Assembly: GCA_963759055.1 (NCBI GenBank)
Contig: CAVWYD010000018.1
Coordinates: 1 to 64,000 of the forward strand
DNA from: Thiosocius sp963759055
GTDB lineage: Bacteria > Pseudomonadota > Gammaproteobacteria > Chromatiales > Chromatiaceae
Length of the DNA stretch: 64,000 bases
Direction of reading: 5' to 3'
The notes beneath the pieces are model-generated. The model ran no database searches. It had not been told where the DNA came from and saw only the letters and a list, made by a program, of their open reading frames with translations. Shown piece by piece: positions 34,945 through 42,697 of this stretch (positions within the stretch are counted from its first letter, which is position 1; each line of letters opens with the position of its first letter). Both the position numbers and the translations under genes were made by a program.

Positions 34945-36751
34945 CCTGCAGGGCCAGCAATGCCGCATGATGTCCGGCATACCAGAAGGGTTCCTGCTGG
35001 GCCTGTTCCCGGCCACGCTCGGCCGCGGCGACCGCCTTGGCGATGAGCGCCGGGTCGCCACTCTGTAATGCCACCTGGATCAGGACCGCCGATGGGGCCG
35101 GCAGGGCCCCCTCCAGCATCGCCGGTTCTGAGCCCATCCCGGGGATGAGGGGTTCATCATCCCTGCGCCAGCCTTCGGGTCCAAAATAGCGTTGCCACGC
35201 AGCGTTGAGCAATGCGGCAACAAAGGTCCGGTCTACCGGGTCACCGCTGAGATCGGCGTATTGCGTCATCCCATATGCAACATAGGCGTAGTCCTCCAGC
35301 GAGGCCTTGCCGATCTCGCGTCCACCCGCCAGGGCACGTCGCAACTGCTTACCGTCCCACAGTCGATTGCGCAGGTAGTTGCGCAATCGTTCTGCAGCAT
35401 CGCGCAGTTGAGGATCATTCCACTCCCGCGCGGCACGCGCCATGGCCGCCAGCATCAGACCGTTCCAGCCGGCCAACGCCTTGTGATCGACCGGCAGTTC
35501 ACGTTTGCTACGCGCCACCAACAGCTTGGCGCGGATCGTGTCGATGCGTGAGCTGACCGCCTGTTCCGTCTGTCCGGTCAGTTCCGCGATCCTGGCTGGG
35601 TCCTCGCCACGACGCGGCAAATGCCCGCCGTCTAGGCTGGGCAGATCAAGCATGCGCCAGTATCGCCTGGCAAGGGCGGTATCCTCTTCTCCCAGCAGCG
35701 CGTGCAGCTCATCGATCGTCCACAGATAGACACCCCCCTCTTCCCCCGCACCGTCCACTGCCGAGAAACTCGCCACATAACCACCGCCTTGTGGCGTCGC
35801 CATCTCGCGCATCACGAAATAGAGGGTATCGCGCGCCACCTCGGCGTAATCGTCACGCCCGAACAACTGCGCAGCCCGCAGATAGACCGCGGACAGCTGT
35901 GCCTGCGTGTACAACATCTTCTCGAAATGGGGCACTTGCCAGGAAGGGTCGACCGTGTAGCGGAAGAAGCCTCCCGCCAGCTGATCGCGCAGACCTTCGC
36001 CGGCCATCTTGTCCAGGGTCAGGGTCAGAAACTCTGCCAGCTGCGGATGCGGGGCCTCGGCCTGCAGATCCAGCAAGGCCATCAGCTGCGGTGCCATGGG
36101 GAAACGGTTCTGATCGCCAAATCCGCCCTCCATAGTGTCTGAGACGGTGACCGTCTGGTTCAGCAGGACCTCGTGCAGGGCCGCCCGGCTCAAGGCCTCC
36201 ACCTCGGCAGGAGCCTTTTTCAGCATAAGCTGCAGTGCGGCACGCCGGGCCAGATTGCGCATCTTTCCGCGCTCGTCCTCCCAGGTCTTATTCAAACGCA
36301 GCAGCAGTTCGCGGAAACGTTCCGGAGGCAGATAGGTTGCGCCGATCAGCGGGTAACCCTCGGGGGTAAGAAAGACGTTCAGTGGCCAGCCCGCGTGCCC
36401 CTGGGTCTGCTCCACGAAATCAATCAGGTACGCATCCAGGGCGCCGTGCAGTTCGCGGTCGAGCTTTACCGGCACGAAATGCATGTTCAGGAAAGCCGCG
36501 ATCTTTTCATCGCGGTAACTCTCGCGCTGCATCACGTGGCACCAATGGCAGGAAAAGTAGCCACTGGAGACGAACAGCAGCTTGCCCTCCTCGCGCGCGC
36601 GCTCGACCGCCTGCGCCCCCCAGTCCTGCCAGGCGACCGGGTCCTCGCCATGCATGGCGAGATAGGGCGAGGCGTGGTCGCGCAGCTGGTTCTGCATCGC
36701 GAACGCCGGCGTCAGCAGAGTCAGAATGATGAGCAGGCGCAGTGTTTTCAG
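34916..36751 (-). CDS. Thioredoxin-domain (DUF255/YyaL-like) protein, possible CTG start
   Basis: A member of the family with an N-terminal thioredoxin-like domain and a C-terminal (alpha/alpha)6-type domain. Diagnostic features are A-S-P-Y-L-A-M-H, D-P-V-A-W, the C-H-W-C motif (Cys 68 and Cys 71) in G-Y-F-S-C-H-W-C-H-V-M, K-L-D-R-E, G-W-P-L-N-V-F-L-T-P and H-F-E-K-M-L-Y. An excellent signal peptide, K-T-L-R-L-L-I-I-L-T-L-L-T-P-A-F-A, precedes the domain, but its first codon is CTG (36751), with GGAG seven bases upstream. No ATG/GTG/TTG starts the signal peptide; the next ATG (36697) would leave the protein without it. It follows tatC by 22 bp and is probably the last gene of that operon. Function of the family is unclear. 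Confidence 0.85.
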   Translation of the reverse strand: MKTLRLLIILTLLTPAFAMQNQLRDHASPYLAMHGEDPVAWQDWGAQAVERAREEGKLLFVSSGYFSCHWCHVMQRESYRDEKIAAFLNMHFVPVKLDRELHGALDAYLIDFVEQTQGHAGWPLNVFLTPEGYPLIGATYLPPERFRELLLRLNKTWEDERGKMRNLARRAALQLMLKKAPAEVEALSRAALHEVLLNQTVTVSDTMEGGFGDQNRFPMAPQLMALLDLQAEAPHPQLAEFLTLTLDKMAGEGLRDQLAGGFFRYTVDPSWQVPHFEKMLYTQAQLSAVYLRAAQLFGRDDYAEVARDTLYFVMREMATPQGGGYVASFSAVDGAGEEGGVYLWTIDELHALLGEEDTALARRYWRMLDLPSLDGGHLPRRGEDPARIAELTGQTEQAVSSRIDTIRAKLLVARSKRELPVDHKALAGWNGLMLAAMARAAREWNDPQLRDAAERLRNYLRNRLWDGKQLRRALAGGREIGKASLEDYAYVAYGMTQYADLSGDPVDRTFVAALLNAAWQRYFGPEGWRRDDEPLIPGMGSEPAMLEGALPAPSAVLIQVALQSGDPALIAKAVAAAERGREQAQQEPFWYAGHHAALLALQARKSGKVGK

Positions 36752-36773
36752 CGGGGGGCTCCGGAACCGGTCC

Positions 36774-38060
36774 TCAGCTGTCGAGCTGCTCGAGGATATT
36801 GCGCGCAACCGCGACCTGGGTCTCATTGCCCTCGGCGAGGACTTCGTACAGCAGCCTTCTGGCCTCGTCATAGGCCTCGGTGGCACGCAGCGCCGCGATC
36901 TGCTCCAGCTTGGACTCCACCAGCGCCTCGGTCGCCGTGCGTGCCGGAAACTCATCTTCCTCATCGAGCATGTCGGCCGAATCATCCTCTGTCCAAGACG
37001 CGGAGGTATCTTCAGGACCACTGACGTCATCGGAATCTTCGGATTCGTCGTAGTCACCCGCCTCGCTGCCGTTGTCAGTCGGGTCAGCGCCCTTATTGTC
37101 CTCCCGCTGCTGCGGGGTCGAATCCTTCTCGACTTCCGAAGGCGGTTCCTCGAGGGCATCGAACTCGGCCTCGATACGGTCGAGTTCGTCCTCCATCTGC
37201 TGCTCGTCAAGCGGGTTGAATTCGCCCTCCTCGACCGTGTCACCGGTCGCGACAGCGGCGCCACCGGCCGACGTGGCGGCAACGGCGGTCCCGAGCGGAG
37301 CCTCTTCGTCATCTTCGGGCGGGCGCGTTCCACGTCTGCGTTGCAGCATGCGTGAAAACATCAGTCCAAGCTCGAAAAGCAGCCAGATCGGAAACGCAAG
37401 CAGCGTCTGCGAGATGATGTCAGGCGGTGTCAGCAGCATGCCGACGACGAAGGCGCCGACGATGACATAGGGACGTTTTTCGGCCAGTTTCTCGGGTGTG
37501 CTGATTCCCGCCAGCACCAGCAGGATGGTCGCAATCGGCACCTCGAACGCCAGGCCGAAGGCGAAGAACAGCCGGATCGCGATATCGAGGAAATCGGCGA
37601 TGTCCGGCATCACCTTCACACCTTCCGGCGTAACCCCGACCAGGAACGGGAACAGCAGCGGCAGCACCACAAAGTACGCAAACGCCGCCCCCAGGTAGAA
37701 CAGCACGATACTGGACAGCAGCAGCGGGACGGCCAGTTGCTTCTCGTGCTGATACAGACCCGGCGCGATGAAGCTCCACATCTGGTACAGCAGATACGGC
37801 ATGGCGATGAACACTGCCGCAACAAAGGCGAGTTTCAGCGGCGTGAGAAAGGGCGACAGGACCTTGGTCGCCACCATCGAGGTGTCATCAGGCAGGGCGT
37901 TCATCACCGGCTGCGCCAGCAGGTGGAAGATATCGTTGCCGAAGGGGAACATGATGAGCAACAGCACAACCACGGCGAGAACCATGCGCATCAGACGATC
38001 GCGCAACTCGACCAGGTGACTCAGGAAAGGCAGCTCCGCCAACTTCGGGTCGTCACTCAT
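36774..38060 (-). CDS. tatC: TatC with long acidic C-terminal extension
   Basis: Core receptor of the twin-arginine translocase, which exports folded proteins. Residues 1-245 are a normal six-helix TatC (L-S-H-L-V-E-L-R-D-R, then F-V-V-G-M-L-L-T-P-P-D). It continues for about 180 residues where TatC normally ends near 250. The extension is strongly acidic and probably disordered. It closes with about 50 residues (L-V-E-S-K-L-E-Q-I-A-A-L-R ... A-R-R-L-L-Y-E-V-L-A-E-G-N) like the small TPR-type domain at the FimV C-terminus. The extension is cytoplasmic by topology. Its ATG overlaps the tatB stop by 4 bp. Confidence 0.93.
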   Translation of the reverse strand: MSDDPKLAELPFLSHLVELRDRLMRMVLAVVVLLLIMFPFGNDIFHLLAQPVMNALPDDTSMVATKVLSPFLTPLKLAFVAAVFIAMPYLLYQMWSFIAPGLYQHEKQLAVPLLLSSIVLFYLGAAFAYFVVLPLLFPFLVGVTPEGVKVMPDIADFLDIAIRLFFAFGLAFEVPIATILLVLAGISTPEKLAEKRPYVIVGAFVVGMLLTPPDIISQTLLAFPIWLLFELGLMFSRMLQRRRGTRPPEDDEEAPLGTAVAATSAGGAAVATGDTVEEGEFNPLDEQQMEDELDRIEAEFDALEEPPSEVEKDSTPQQREDNKGADPTDNGSEAGDYDESEDSDDVSGPEDTSASWTEDDSADMLDEEDEFPARTATEALVESKLEQIAALRATEAYDEARRLLYEVLAEGNETQVAVARNILEQLDS

Positions 38061-38380
38061 TGCTTGTCTTTCGATGCCGCCTTTTGGGGATCCAGGTCGA
38101 CAGCGGCCTGAGTTTCAGCCTTGATCTGCTCGAAGTCCTTTTTCGTGTCCTCGACGATTTCGTGCAGCGGGTTGTTCTGCTTCTGCTTCTCGAGGATGCT
38201 GCGCAGTTCGTCCGCCTTGAGCTCGCGATCGATATCGTCCTTGACCGAGCCAATGAAGCGGCGCCCGCGGCCCAGCCACATGCCCGCGGTGCGGGCAAGC
38301 TTGGGCAGACGCTCCGGTCCGACGACCAGAAGCGCCACAATACCAACGAGCAAGAGCTCGAGTAATCCGACGTCGAACAT
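38057..38380 (-). CDS. tatB: TatB
   Basis: Sec-independent translocase subunit of 107 residues. One N-terminal helix (F-D-V-G-L-L-E-L-L-L-V-G-I-V-A-L), the G-P-E-R-L-P hinge and a charged amphipathic helix identify TatB, with the N-terminal Glu typical of TatB rather than TatA. It lies between tatA and tatC and overlaps tatC by 4 bp. Confidence 0.94.
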   Translation of the reverse strand: MFDVGLLELLLVGIVALLVVGPERLPKLARTAGMWLGRGRRFIGSVKDDIDRELKADELRSILEKQKQNNPLHEIVEDTKKDFEQIKAETQAAVDLDPQKAASKDKQ

Positions 38381-38404
38381 TTGGTTGCCCCGCGCGCGAA
38401 GGCT

Positions 38405-38641
38405 TTACTGCTTGTCTTTTTCGCGCGTGGCTTCGCCGTCGATGACCTTTTCGTCGGCCTTCTCGAGCTTTTCGGGCTCATTCTCGCCCTTCTTCTCCTC
38501 GTCGCCCATGGCCTTCTTGAATCCCTTGACCGCATTCCCGAGATCACCGCCAAGGTTGCGCAACCGCTTGGTTCCGAACAAAAGCAGCACGATCACAAGA
38601 ACGATCAGGAGTTGCCAAATACTGATTCCACCAAAACCCAT
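38405..38641 (-). CDS. tatA: TatA
   Basis: Pore-forming subunit of the twin-arginine translocase, 78 residues. M-G-F-G-G-I-S-I-W-Q-L-L-I-V-L is followed by the hinge F-G-T-K-R-L and an amphipathic helix G-L-x-N-A-V-K-G-F-K, then a Lys/Glu tail. GGAG seven bases before ATG. First gene of tatABC, 99 bp after hisE. Confidence 0.94.
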   Translation of the reverse strand: MGFGGISIWQLLIVLVIVLLLFGTKRLRNLGGDLGNAVKGFKKAMGDEEKKGENEPEKLEKADEKVIDGEATREKDKQ

Positions 38642-38740
38642 CTCTTTCTCCGGTGATGCCCCTCTCGCTCAACGGTGGGGCCAAATTCAGGACCGGCATG
38701 ATACCCCATGCCCGGCGTGATGCGCTTGCGGCCAGGAAGT

Positions 38741-39058
38741 CTATTCTGTGCGGCCCGCCTTTTCCTCGAGCCCGGACAGGCCGAAACGTCGCTCCAATTC
38801 CTCTGACACGTCCCGGGGGTGCAGCCCCTGGTGCGCCAGAAGGACCATGCAATGAAACCACAAATCGGCCGTTTCACGCACGATCTTGTCACGATCGCCG
38901 TCTTTTGCCGCCATTACCGTCTCAGTGGCCTCTTCACCGATCTTTTTCAGGATTGCATCCAGGCCCTTGTCATACAGCTTGGCGACGTAGGAACTGTCGG
39001 GGTCTGCCTGTTTGCGCTGCTCCAGCACCTCGGCCAGTTTGTTCAGTGTGTCGCTCAT
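38741..39058 (-). CDS. hisE: Phosphoribosyl-ATP pyrophosphatase
   Basis: Second step of histidine synthesis: removes pyrophosphate from phosphoribosyl-ATP. The 105-residue MazG-like protein shows S-Y-V-A-K-L, K-K-I-G-E-E-A-T-E and E-T-A-D-L-W-F-H, the metal-binding acidic residues. It is the HisE-only form, not fused to HisI. It follows hisF after 43 bp. The cyclohydrolase gene hisI, usually between hisF and hisE in related genomes, is missing here. Confidence 0.94.
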   Translation of the reverse strand: MSDTLNKLAEVLEQRKQADPDSSYVAKLYDKGLDAILKKIGEEATETVMAAKDGDRDKIVRETADLWFHCMVLLAHQGLHPRDVSEELERRFGLSGLEEKAGRTE

Positions 39059-39101
39059 CTGTTCCCCAAATTAGGCTGTCTGCCGGATACCCCACCCCGG
39101 G

Positions 39102-39860
39102 TTAGAGTCTGACCTCGACGCCCTGCTCGGCCATGAATCGCTTCGCCTCACCAATACTGTACTCGGCAAAGTGAAAGATAGATGCTGCCAGGACCGCGTC
39201 GGCGCCACCTTCCTTTACGCCATCAACCAGATGCTGCAGTTCGCCCACACCTCCCGACGCGATCACCGGGATAGGAACGGCCTCTGCAATAGTCCGGTTA
39301 AGCTCATTGTCAAAACCGATCCTGGTGCCGTCGCGGTCCATACTGGTCAGCAGTATCTCTCCGGCGCCGTAGTCGGCCATCTTGCGCGCCCAACCGACCG
39401 CATCGATACCGGTCGGCTTGCGGCCACCATGGGTGAAGATCTCCCAATGGTCATCGACCCGCTTGGCATCGATCGCAACCACGATGCACTGCGAGCCAAA
39501 GCGGTCGGTCACCTCTTTGACGAATTCGGGATTGAACACCGCGGCCGAATTGATCGCGACCTTGTCGGCGCCCGCATTGAGCATGCGCAGTACATCCTCA
39601 GCCTTGCGGATACCGCCGCCGACGGTGAGCGGTATGAATACCTCGGACGCGACCTGTTCGACCACATGCACGATGGTTTCGCGCTCATGCGCGGTTGCCG
39701 TGATATCGAGGAACGTAATTTCATCCGCCCCTTCCTCGTTGTAGCGACGCGCGACCTCGACCGGGTCACCCGCGTCACGGATATCCACGAACTTGACGCC
39801 CTTGACCACGCGGCCGGCATCGACATCGAGACAGGGAATGATTCGTTTGGCCAGGCCCAT
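39102..39860 (-). CDS. hisF: Imidazole glycerol phosphate synthase cyclase subunit
   Basis: TIM-barrel cyclase that closes the imidazole ring with ammonia from HisH. 252 residues. The two catalytic Asp are visible in I-P-C-L-D-V-D and V-V-A-I-D-A-K-R; T-V-G-G-G-I-R and S-G-G-V-G bind phosphate. In the his run with hisA 109 bp upstream and hisE downstream. Confidence 0.96.
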   Translation of the reverse strand: MGLAKRIIPCLDVDAGRVVKGVKFVDIRDAGDPVEVARRYNEEGADEITFLDITATAHERETIVHVVEQVASEVFIPLTVGGGIRKAEDVLRMLNAGADKVAINSAAVFNPEFVKEVTDRFGSQCIVVAIDAKRVDDHWEIFTHGGRKPTGIDAVGWARKMADYGAGEILLTSMDRDGTRIGFDNELNRTIAEAVPIPVIASGGVGELQHLVDGVKEGGADAVLAASIFHFAEYSIGEAKRFMAEQGVEVRL

Positions 39861-39879
39861 ATCGCTTTCTCAAAAGATC

Positions 39880-39965
39880 GGAGTTGACAACGCGAAGAAC
39901 GCTGAGGCGCAAAGATCACAGAGAAAGAAATACTCTGTGTCCTCTGTGTCTCTGTGTCCTCTGCG
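39880..39965. repeat. CTCTGTGTC microrepeat spacer
   Basis: The hisF-hisA spacer has an ACAGAG-rich arm followed by several near copies of CTCTGTGTCC that can pair with it. This kind of sequence is a frequent dispersed element in many bacterial genomes; here it interrupts an operon. Confidence 0.5.
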
Positions 39966-39969
39966 TTTC

Positions 39970-40710
39970 TTACTCGGAAGTCAATTCATCCGCCAGCTTC
40001 TGGCCCTCGGCCAGGTCCAGCGTACCTTCATAGATCGCACGACCCGTGATCGCACCGATTATATTGTCGGTATCTGCTGCACACAGGGCGCGCACGTCGT
40101 CGATGCCGGTGATACCGCCGGAGGCAATGACCGGAATCCGCACCTCATTGGCGAGTTTCGCGGTCGCCTCAACGTTGACGCCTTTCATCATCCCGTCACG
40201 GCTGATGTCGGTATAGACGATCGCATCCACGCCGTCATTCTCAAAATGCTGCGCCATGTCGATCACGTCATGGCGCGACAGCTTGGACCAGCCCTCGACC
40301 GCCACCTTGCCGTCTTTGGCATCCAGACCGATGATGATATGACTGGGAAACTGCAAGCAGACCTCTGACACAAAATGCGGCTCGCGAACCGCCTTGGTGC
40401 CCAGGATGCACCATCTCACCCCCGCATCCAGATAGGCCTCGATGGTCTCGGCATCACGGATACCACCACCCACCTGGATCGGCAGTTCTGGAAAGGCATC
40501 GGCGATGCGGCGAATCGGCTCGACATTCACCGGGCGGCCTGCGAATGCACCGTTGAGGTCTACCATGTGCAGGCGGCGGGCCCCGGCGTCCACCCAGCGC
40601 TGCGCCACCTCCAGGGGATCATCGGAAAACACGGTGTCGTCTTCCATGATGCCTTGGCGCAGACGCACGCACTTACCATCTTTGAGGTCAATTGCAGGTA
40701 TCAGGATCAT
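39970..40710 (-). CDS. hisA: ProFAR isomerase
   Basis: TIM-barrel isomerase of histidine synthesis, 246 residues. I-P-A-I-D-L-K-D-G-K-C-V-R-L-R-Q-G holds the first catalytic Asp, Y-T-D-I-S-R-D-G the second; V-G-G-G-I-R and S-G-G-I-T bind phosphate. The spacing to hisH is 76 bp and contains small palindromes. Confidence 0.96.
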   Translation of the reverse strand: MILIPAIDLKDGKCVRLRQGIMEDDTVFSDDPLEVAQRWVDAGARRLHMVDLNGAFAGRPVNVEPIRRIADAFPELPIQVGGGIRDAETIEAYLDAGVRWCILGTKAVREPHFVSEVCLQFPSHIIIGLDAKDGKVAVEGWSKLSRHDVIDMAQHFENDGVDAIVYTDISRDGMMKGVNVEATAKLANEVRIPVIASGGITGIDDVRALCAADTDNIIGAITGRAIYEGTLDLAEGQKLADELTSE

Positions 40711-40786
40711 AGTGACTCTCTTTAAAGAGTGAAAAAGTTGCCGCCGCTCAGGGTATCCGGCTCGCAGCCGGCATCGGCGGATGCGT

Positions 40787-41428
40787 TCAGATGCTCCAGT
40801 TCACGAAGTTGTGAAGGAGCTGCAGACCCGTGTCGGCACTCTTTTCCGGATGGAACTGGGTCGCAAACAGGTTATCGCGCGCTATCGCCGAGGTAAATCG
40901 CACGCCGTAATCGGTCGTGGCCGCAATCACCGACACGTCCTCGGGCACCACGCGATAGCTGTGCACGAAATAGAAACGGCTTTCGTCCGCTATCCCCTCC
41001 CAAAGCGGGTGCGCGACCTGCTGGTGCACCGGACTCCAGCCCATGTGCGGAATCTTCAGCGGCAGACCGTTGTCGCCCATCGCCAGTCCGTCAAATCGTT
41101 TCACCTCGCCATCGAAAAGGCCAAGCAAACCGGTGCCGCCATTCTCCTCCGAATGACGCATCAGTACCTGCAGGCCCATGCATATCCCGAGAAACGGCTT
41201 CGACTCTGCTGCTGCCAGGATAGCCTGATTCAGGTGATGCTCACCGATCGCGGCCATACAATCGCGTGCCGCCCCCTGCCCCGGGAAGACCACCCGGTCA
41301 GCAGCTGCAATGTATTTCGGATCATCCGTAGTGCGAACTTCGGCGTGGTCGGCGACGTGCTCAATCGCCTTCGACACCGAGCGCAGATTACCCATGCCGT
41401 AATCGATGACGGCAATCTTCTGTGCCAC
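40787..41428 (-). CDS. hisH: Imidazole glycerol phosphate synthase amidotransferase
   Basis: Class I glutaminase that feeds ammonia to HisF. 213 residues; nucleophile Cys in L-G-I-C-M-G-L-Q, His-x-Glu in Q-F-H-P-E-K-S. GTG start at 41428 after AGGGGAAG. Nine bases separate it from hisB, so the two are co-transcribed. Confidence 0.95.
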   Translation of the reverse strand: MAQKIAVIDYGMGNLRSVSKAIEHVADHAEVRTTDDPKYIAAADRVVFPGQGAARDCMAAIGEHHLNQAILAAAESKPFLGICMGLQVLMRHSEENGGTGLLGLFDGEVKRFDGLAMGDNGLPLKIPHMGWSPVHQQVAHPLWEGIADESRFYFVHSYRVVPEDVSVIAATTDYGVRFTSAIARDNLFATQFHPEKSADTGLQLLHNFVNWSI

Positions 41429-41437
41429 GCGCTTCCC

Positions 41438-42028
41438 CTACAGGCTGCCCTTGGTCGATGGGACCACGTCACCCAGACGCACATCCGGCTCGATTGCCAT
41501 GCGCAATGCCCGCCCAAAAGCCTTGAATACGGTCTCGGCCTGGTGGTGCGCATTGCTGCCACGCAGATTGTCGATGTGCAGGGTGACCCCGGCGTGATTG
41601 ACGAAGCCCTGAAAAAATTCGTGGAACAAGTCAACATCAAAATCACCGATCGTGCCGCGCGAGAAATCCACCGCGAACACCAGACCGGGGCGGCCGGAAA
41701 GATCCAGCACCACCCGCGACAAAGCCTCATCGAGCGGGACGTAGGCATGACCATAGCGGCGAACGCCCTTTTTGTCGCCGATTGCGCGGGCAAAGGCCTG
41801 CCCGAGCGTAATCCCCAGATCCTCTACCGTATGGTGCGCGTCGATGTGCAGATCACCCTTGGCAGCAATATCGAAATCGATCAGCCCGTGACGTGCGATC
41901 TGGTCGAGCATGTGCTCGAGAAACGGCACCCCCGTATCCATCCGCGCCACACCACTGCCATCGAGTTCGATCGACACGCTGATCTGTGTCTCTGAGGTAT
42001 TGCGTTCTATGCTGGCACTGCGAGCCAC
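41438..42028 (-). CDS. hisB: Imidazoleglycerol-phosphate dehydratase
   Basis: Manganese dehydratase of the histidine pathway, 196 residues: the monofunctional form, without the histidinol phosphatase found in enteric HisB. H-I-D-A-H-H-T-V-E-D and F-D-V-D-L-F-H-E-F-F give the metal-binding His/Glu. First his gene in the run. Confidence 0.96.
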   Translation of the reverse strand: MARSASIERNTSETQISVSIELDGSGVARMDTGVPFLEHMLDQIARHGLIDFDIAAKGDLHIDAHHTVEDLGITLGQAFARAIGDKKGVRRYGHAYVPLDEALSRVVLDLSGRPGLVFAVDFSRGTIGDFDVDLFHEFFQGFVNHAGVTLHIDNLRGSNAHHQAETVFKAFGRALRMAIEPDVRLGDVVPSTKGSL

Positions 42029-42115
42029 CGCTAGCTCCCTGTTTTGAGGGGTGATTTCGCTTGGATTCTACGCGATTTCAATTGTTCTGGGGTAGATACG
42101 GCGACGATATCGGAT

Positions 42116-42553
42116 TCAGGTCTCCAGCCAGAAGGTCACCGGTCCGTCATTCACCAGGCTGACCTGCATTTCGGCACCAAACTCCCCGCTTTGGACATGC
42201 GCTAGCCGCCCCGCTGCCTGTTCGAGCAGGTAAGCGAACAGACGCGCACCCTCTTCCGGTGTCGCCGCATGCGAGAAACCGGGACGGCGTCCCCTGCGCG
42301 TATCTGCGGCCAAAGTGAACTGGGGGACCAGTAACAGACCACCACCAATGTCGAGCAGGCTCAGATTCATCTTTCCGGCCTCATCCTCGAAAATCCGATA
42401 TCCGAGCAGTCGCTCGAGCAGACGCTCGGCCCGGGCCTCTTGATCACCCTTCTGAACCCCGATGAGAACCAGCAGACCGGGGCCGATACTCGCGATTCGG
42501 CGACCGGCCACAACCACCTCGGCCCGGGTCACGCGCTGAAGCAAACCGATCAT
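42116..42553 (-). CDS. dtd: D-aminoacyl-tRNA deacylase
   Basis: Removes D-amino acids (and glycine) from tRNA. 145 residues from ATG 42553; the family signature M-I-G-L-L-Q-R-V-T-R-A opens the protein, Q-F-T-L-A-A-D-T-R-R-G-R-R-P-G-F is in the middle and N-D-G-P-V-T near the end carries the Gly-cis-Pro loop. The residue before Q-F-T-L is Pro rather than the commoner Ser. AGGAGG about 10 bases before ATG 42553 rules out the longer upstream start. It is upstream of hisB on the same strand by 87 bp. Confidence 0.95.
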   Translation of the reverse strand: MIGLLQRVTRAEVVVAGRRIASIGPGLLVLIGVQKGDQEARAERLLERLLGYRIFEDEAGKMNLSLLDIGGGLLLVPQFTLAADTRRGRRPGFSHAATPEEGARLFAYLLEQAAGRLAHVQSGEFGAEMQVSLVNDGPVTFWLET

Positions 42554-42697
42554 CTCGCTGAATCCTCCTGTAGTGGACTGATGAGGCATAAGGATTTACG
42601 CATAGTCCTCAAGTAATCACCCTAATATACCGATGAAGGGGTAATATCCTGTGTCTTTACATTACGGCCCTTCCCCGGGGGAACGGAATGCGGAGCG

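Noticed and set aside
36752..37333. N-terminal extension of the DUF255 frame to give 805 residues
   Set aside because: It lies on the same strand inside tatC in another frame and is Arg/Ser-rich nonsense; the domain and signal peptide start at 36751.
39900..39965. Possible CRISPR from repeated CTCTGTGTCC
   Set aside because: Units are 9-10 bp with no spacers of constant length and no cas genes.
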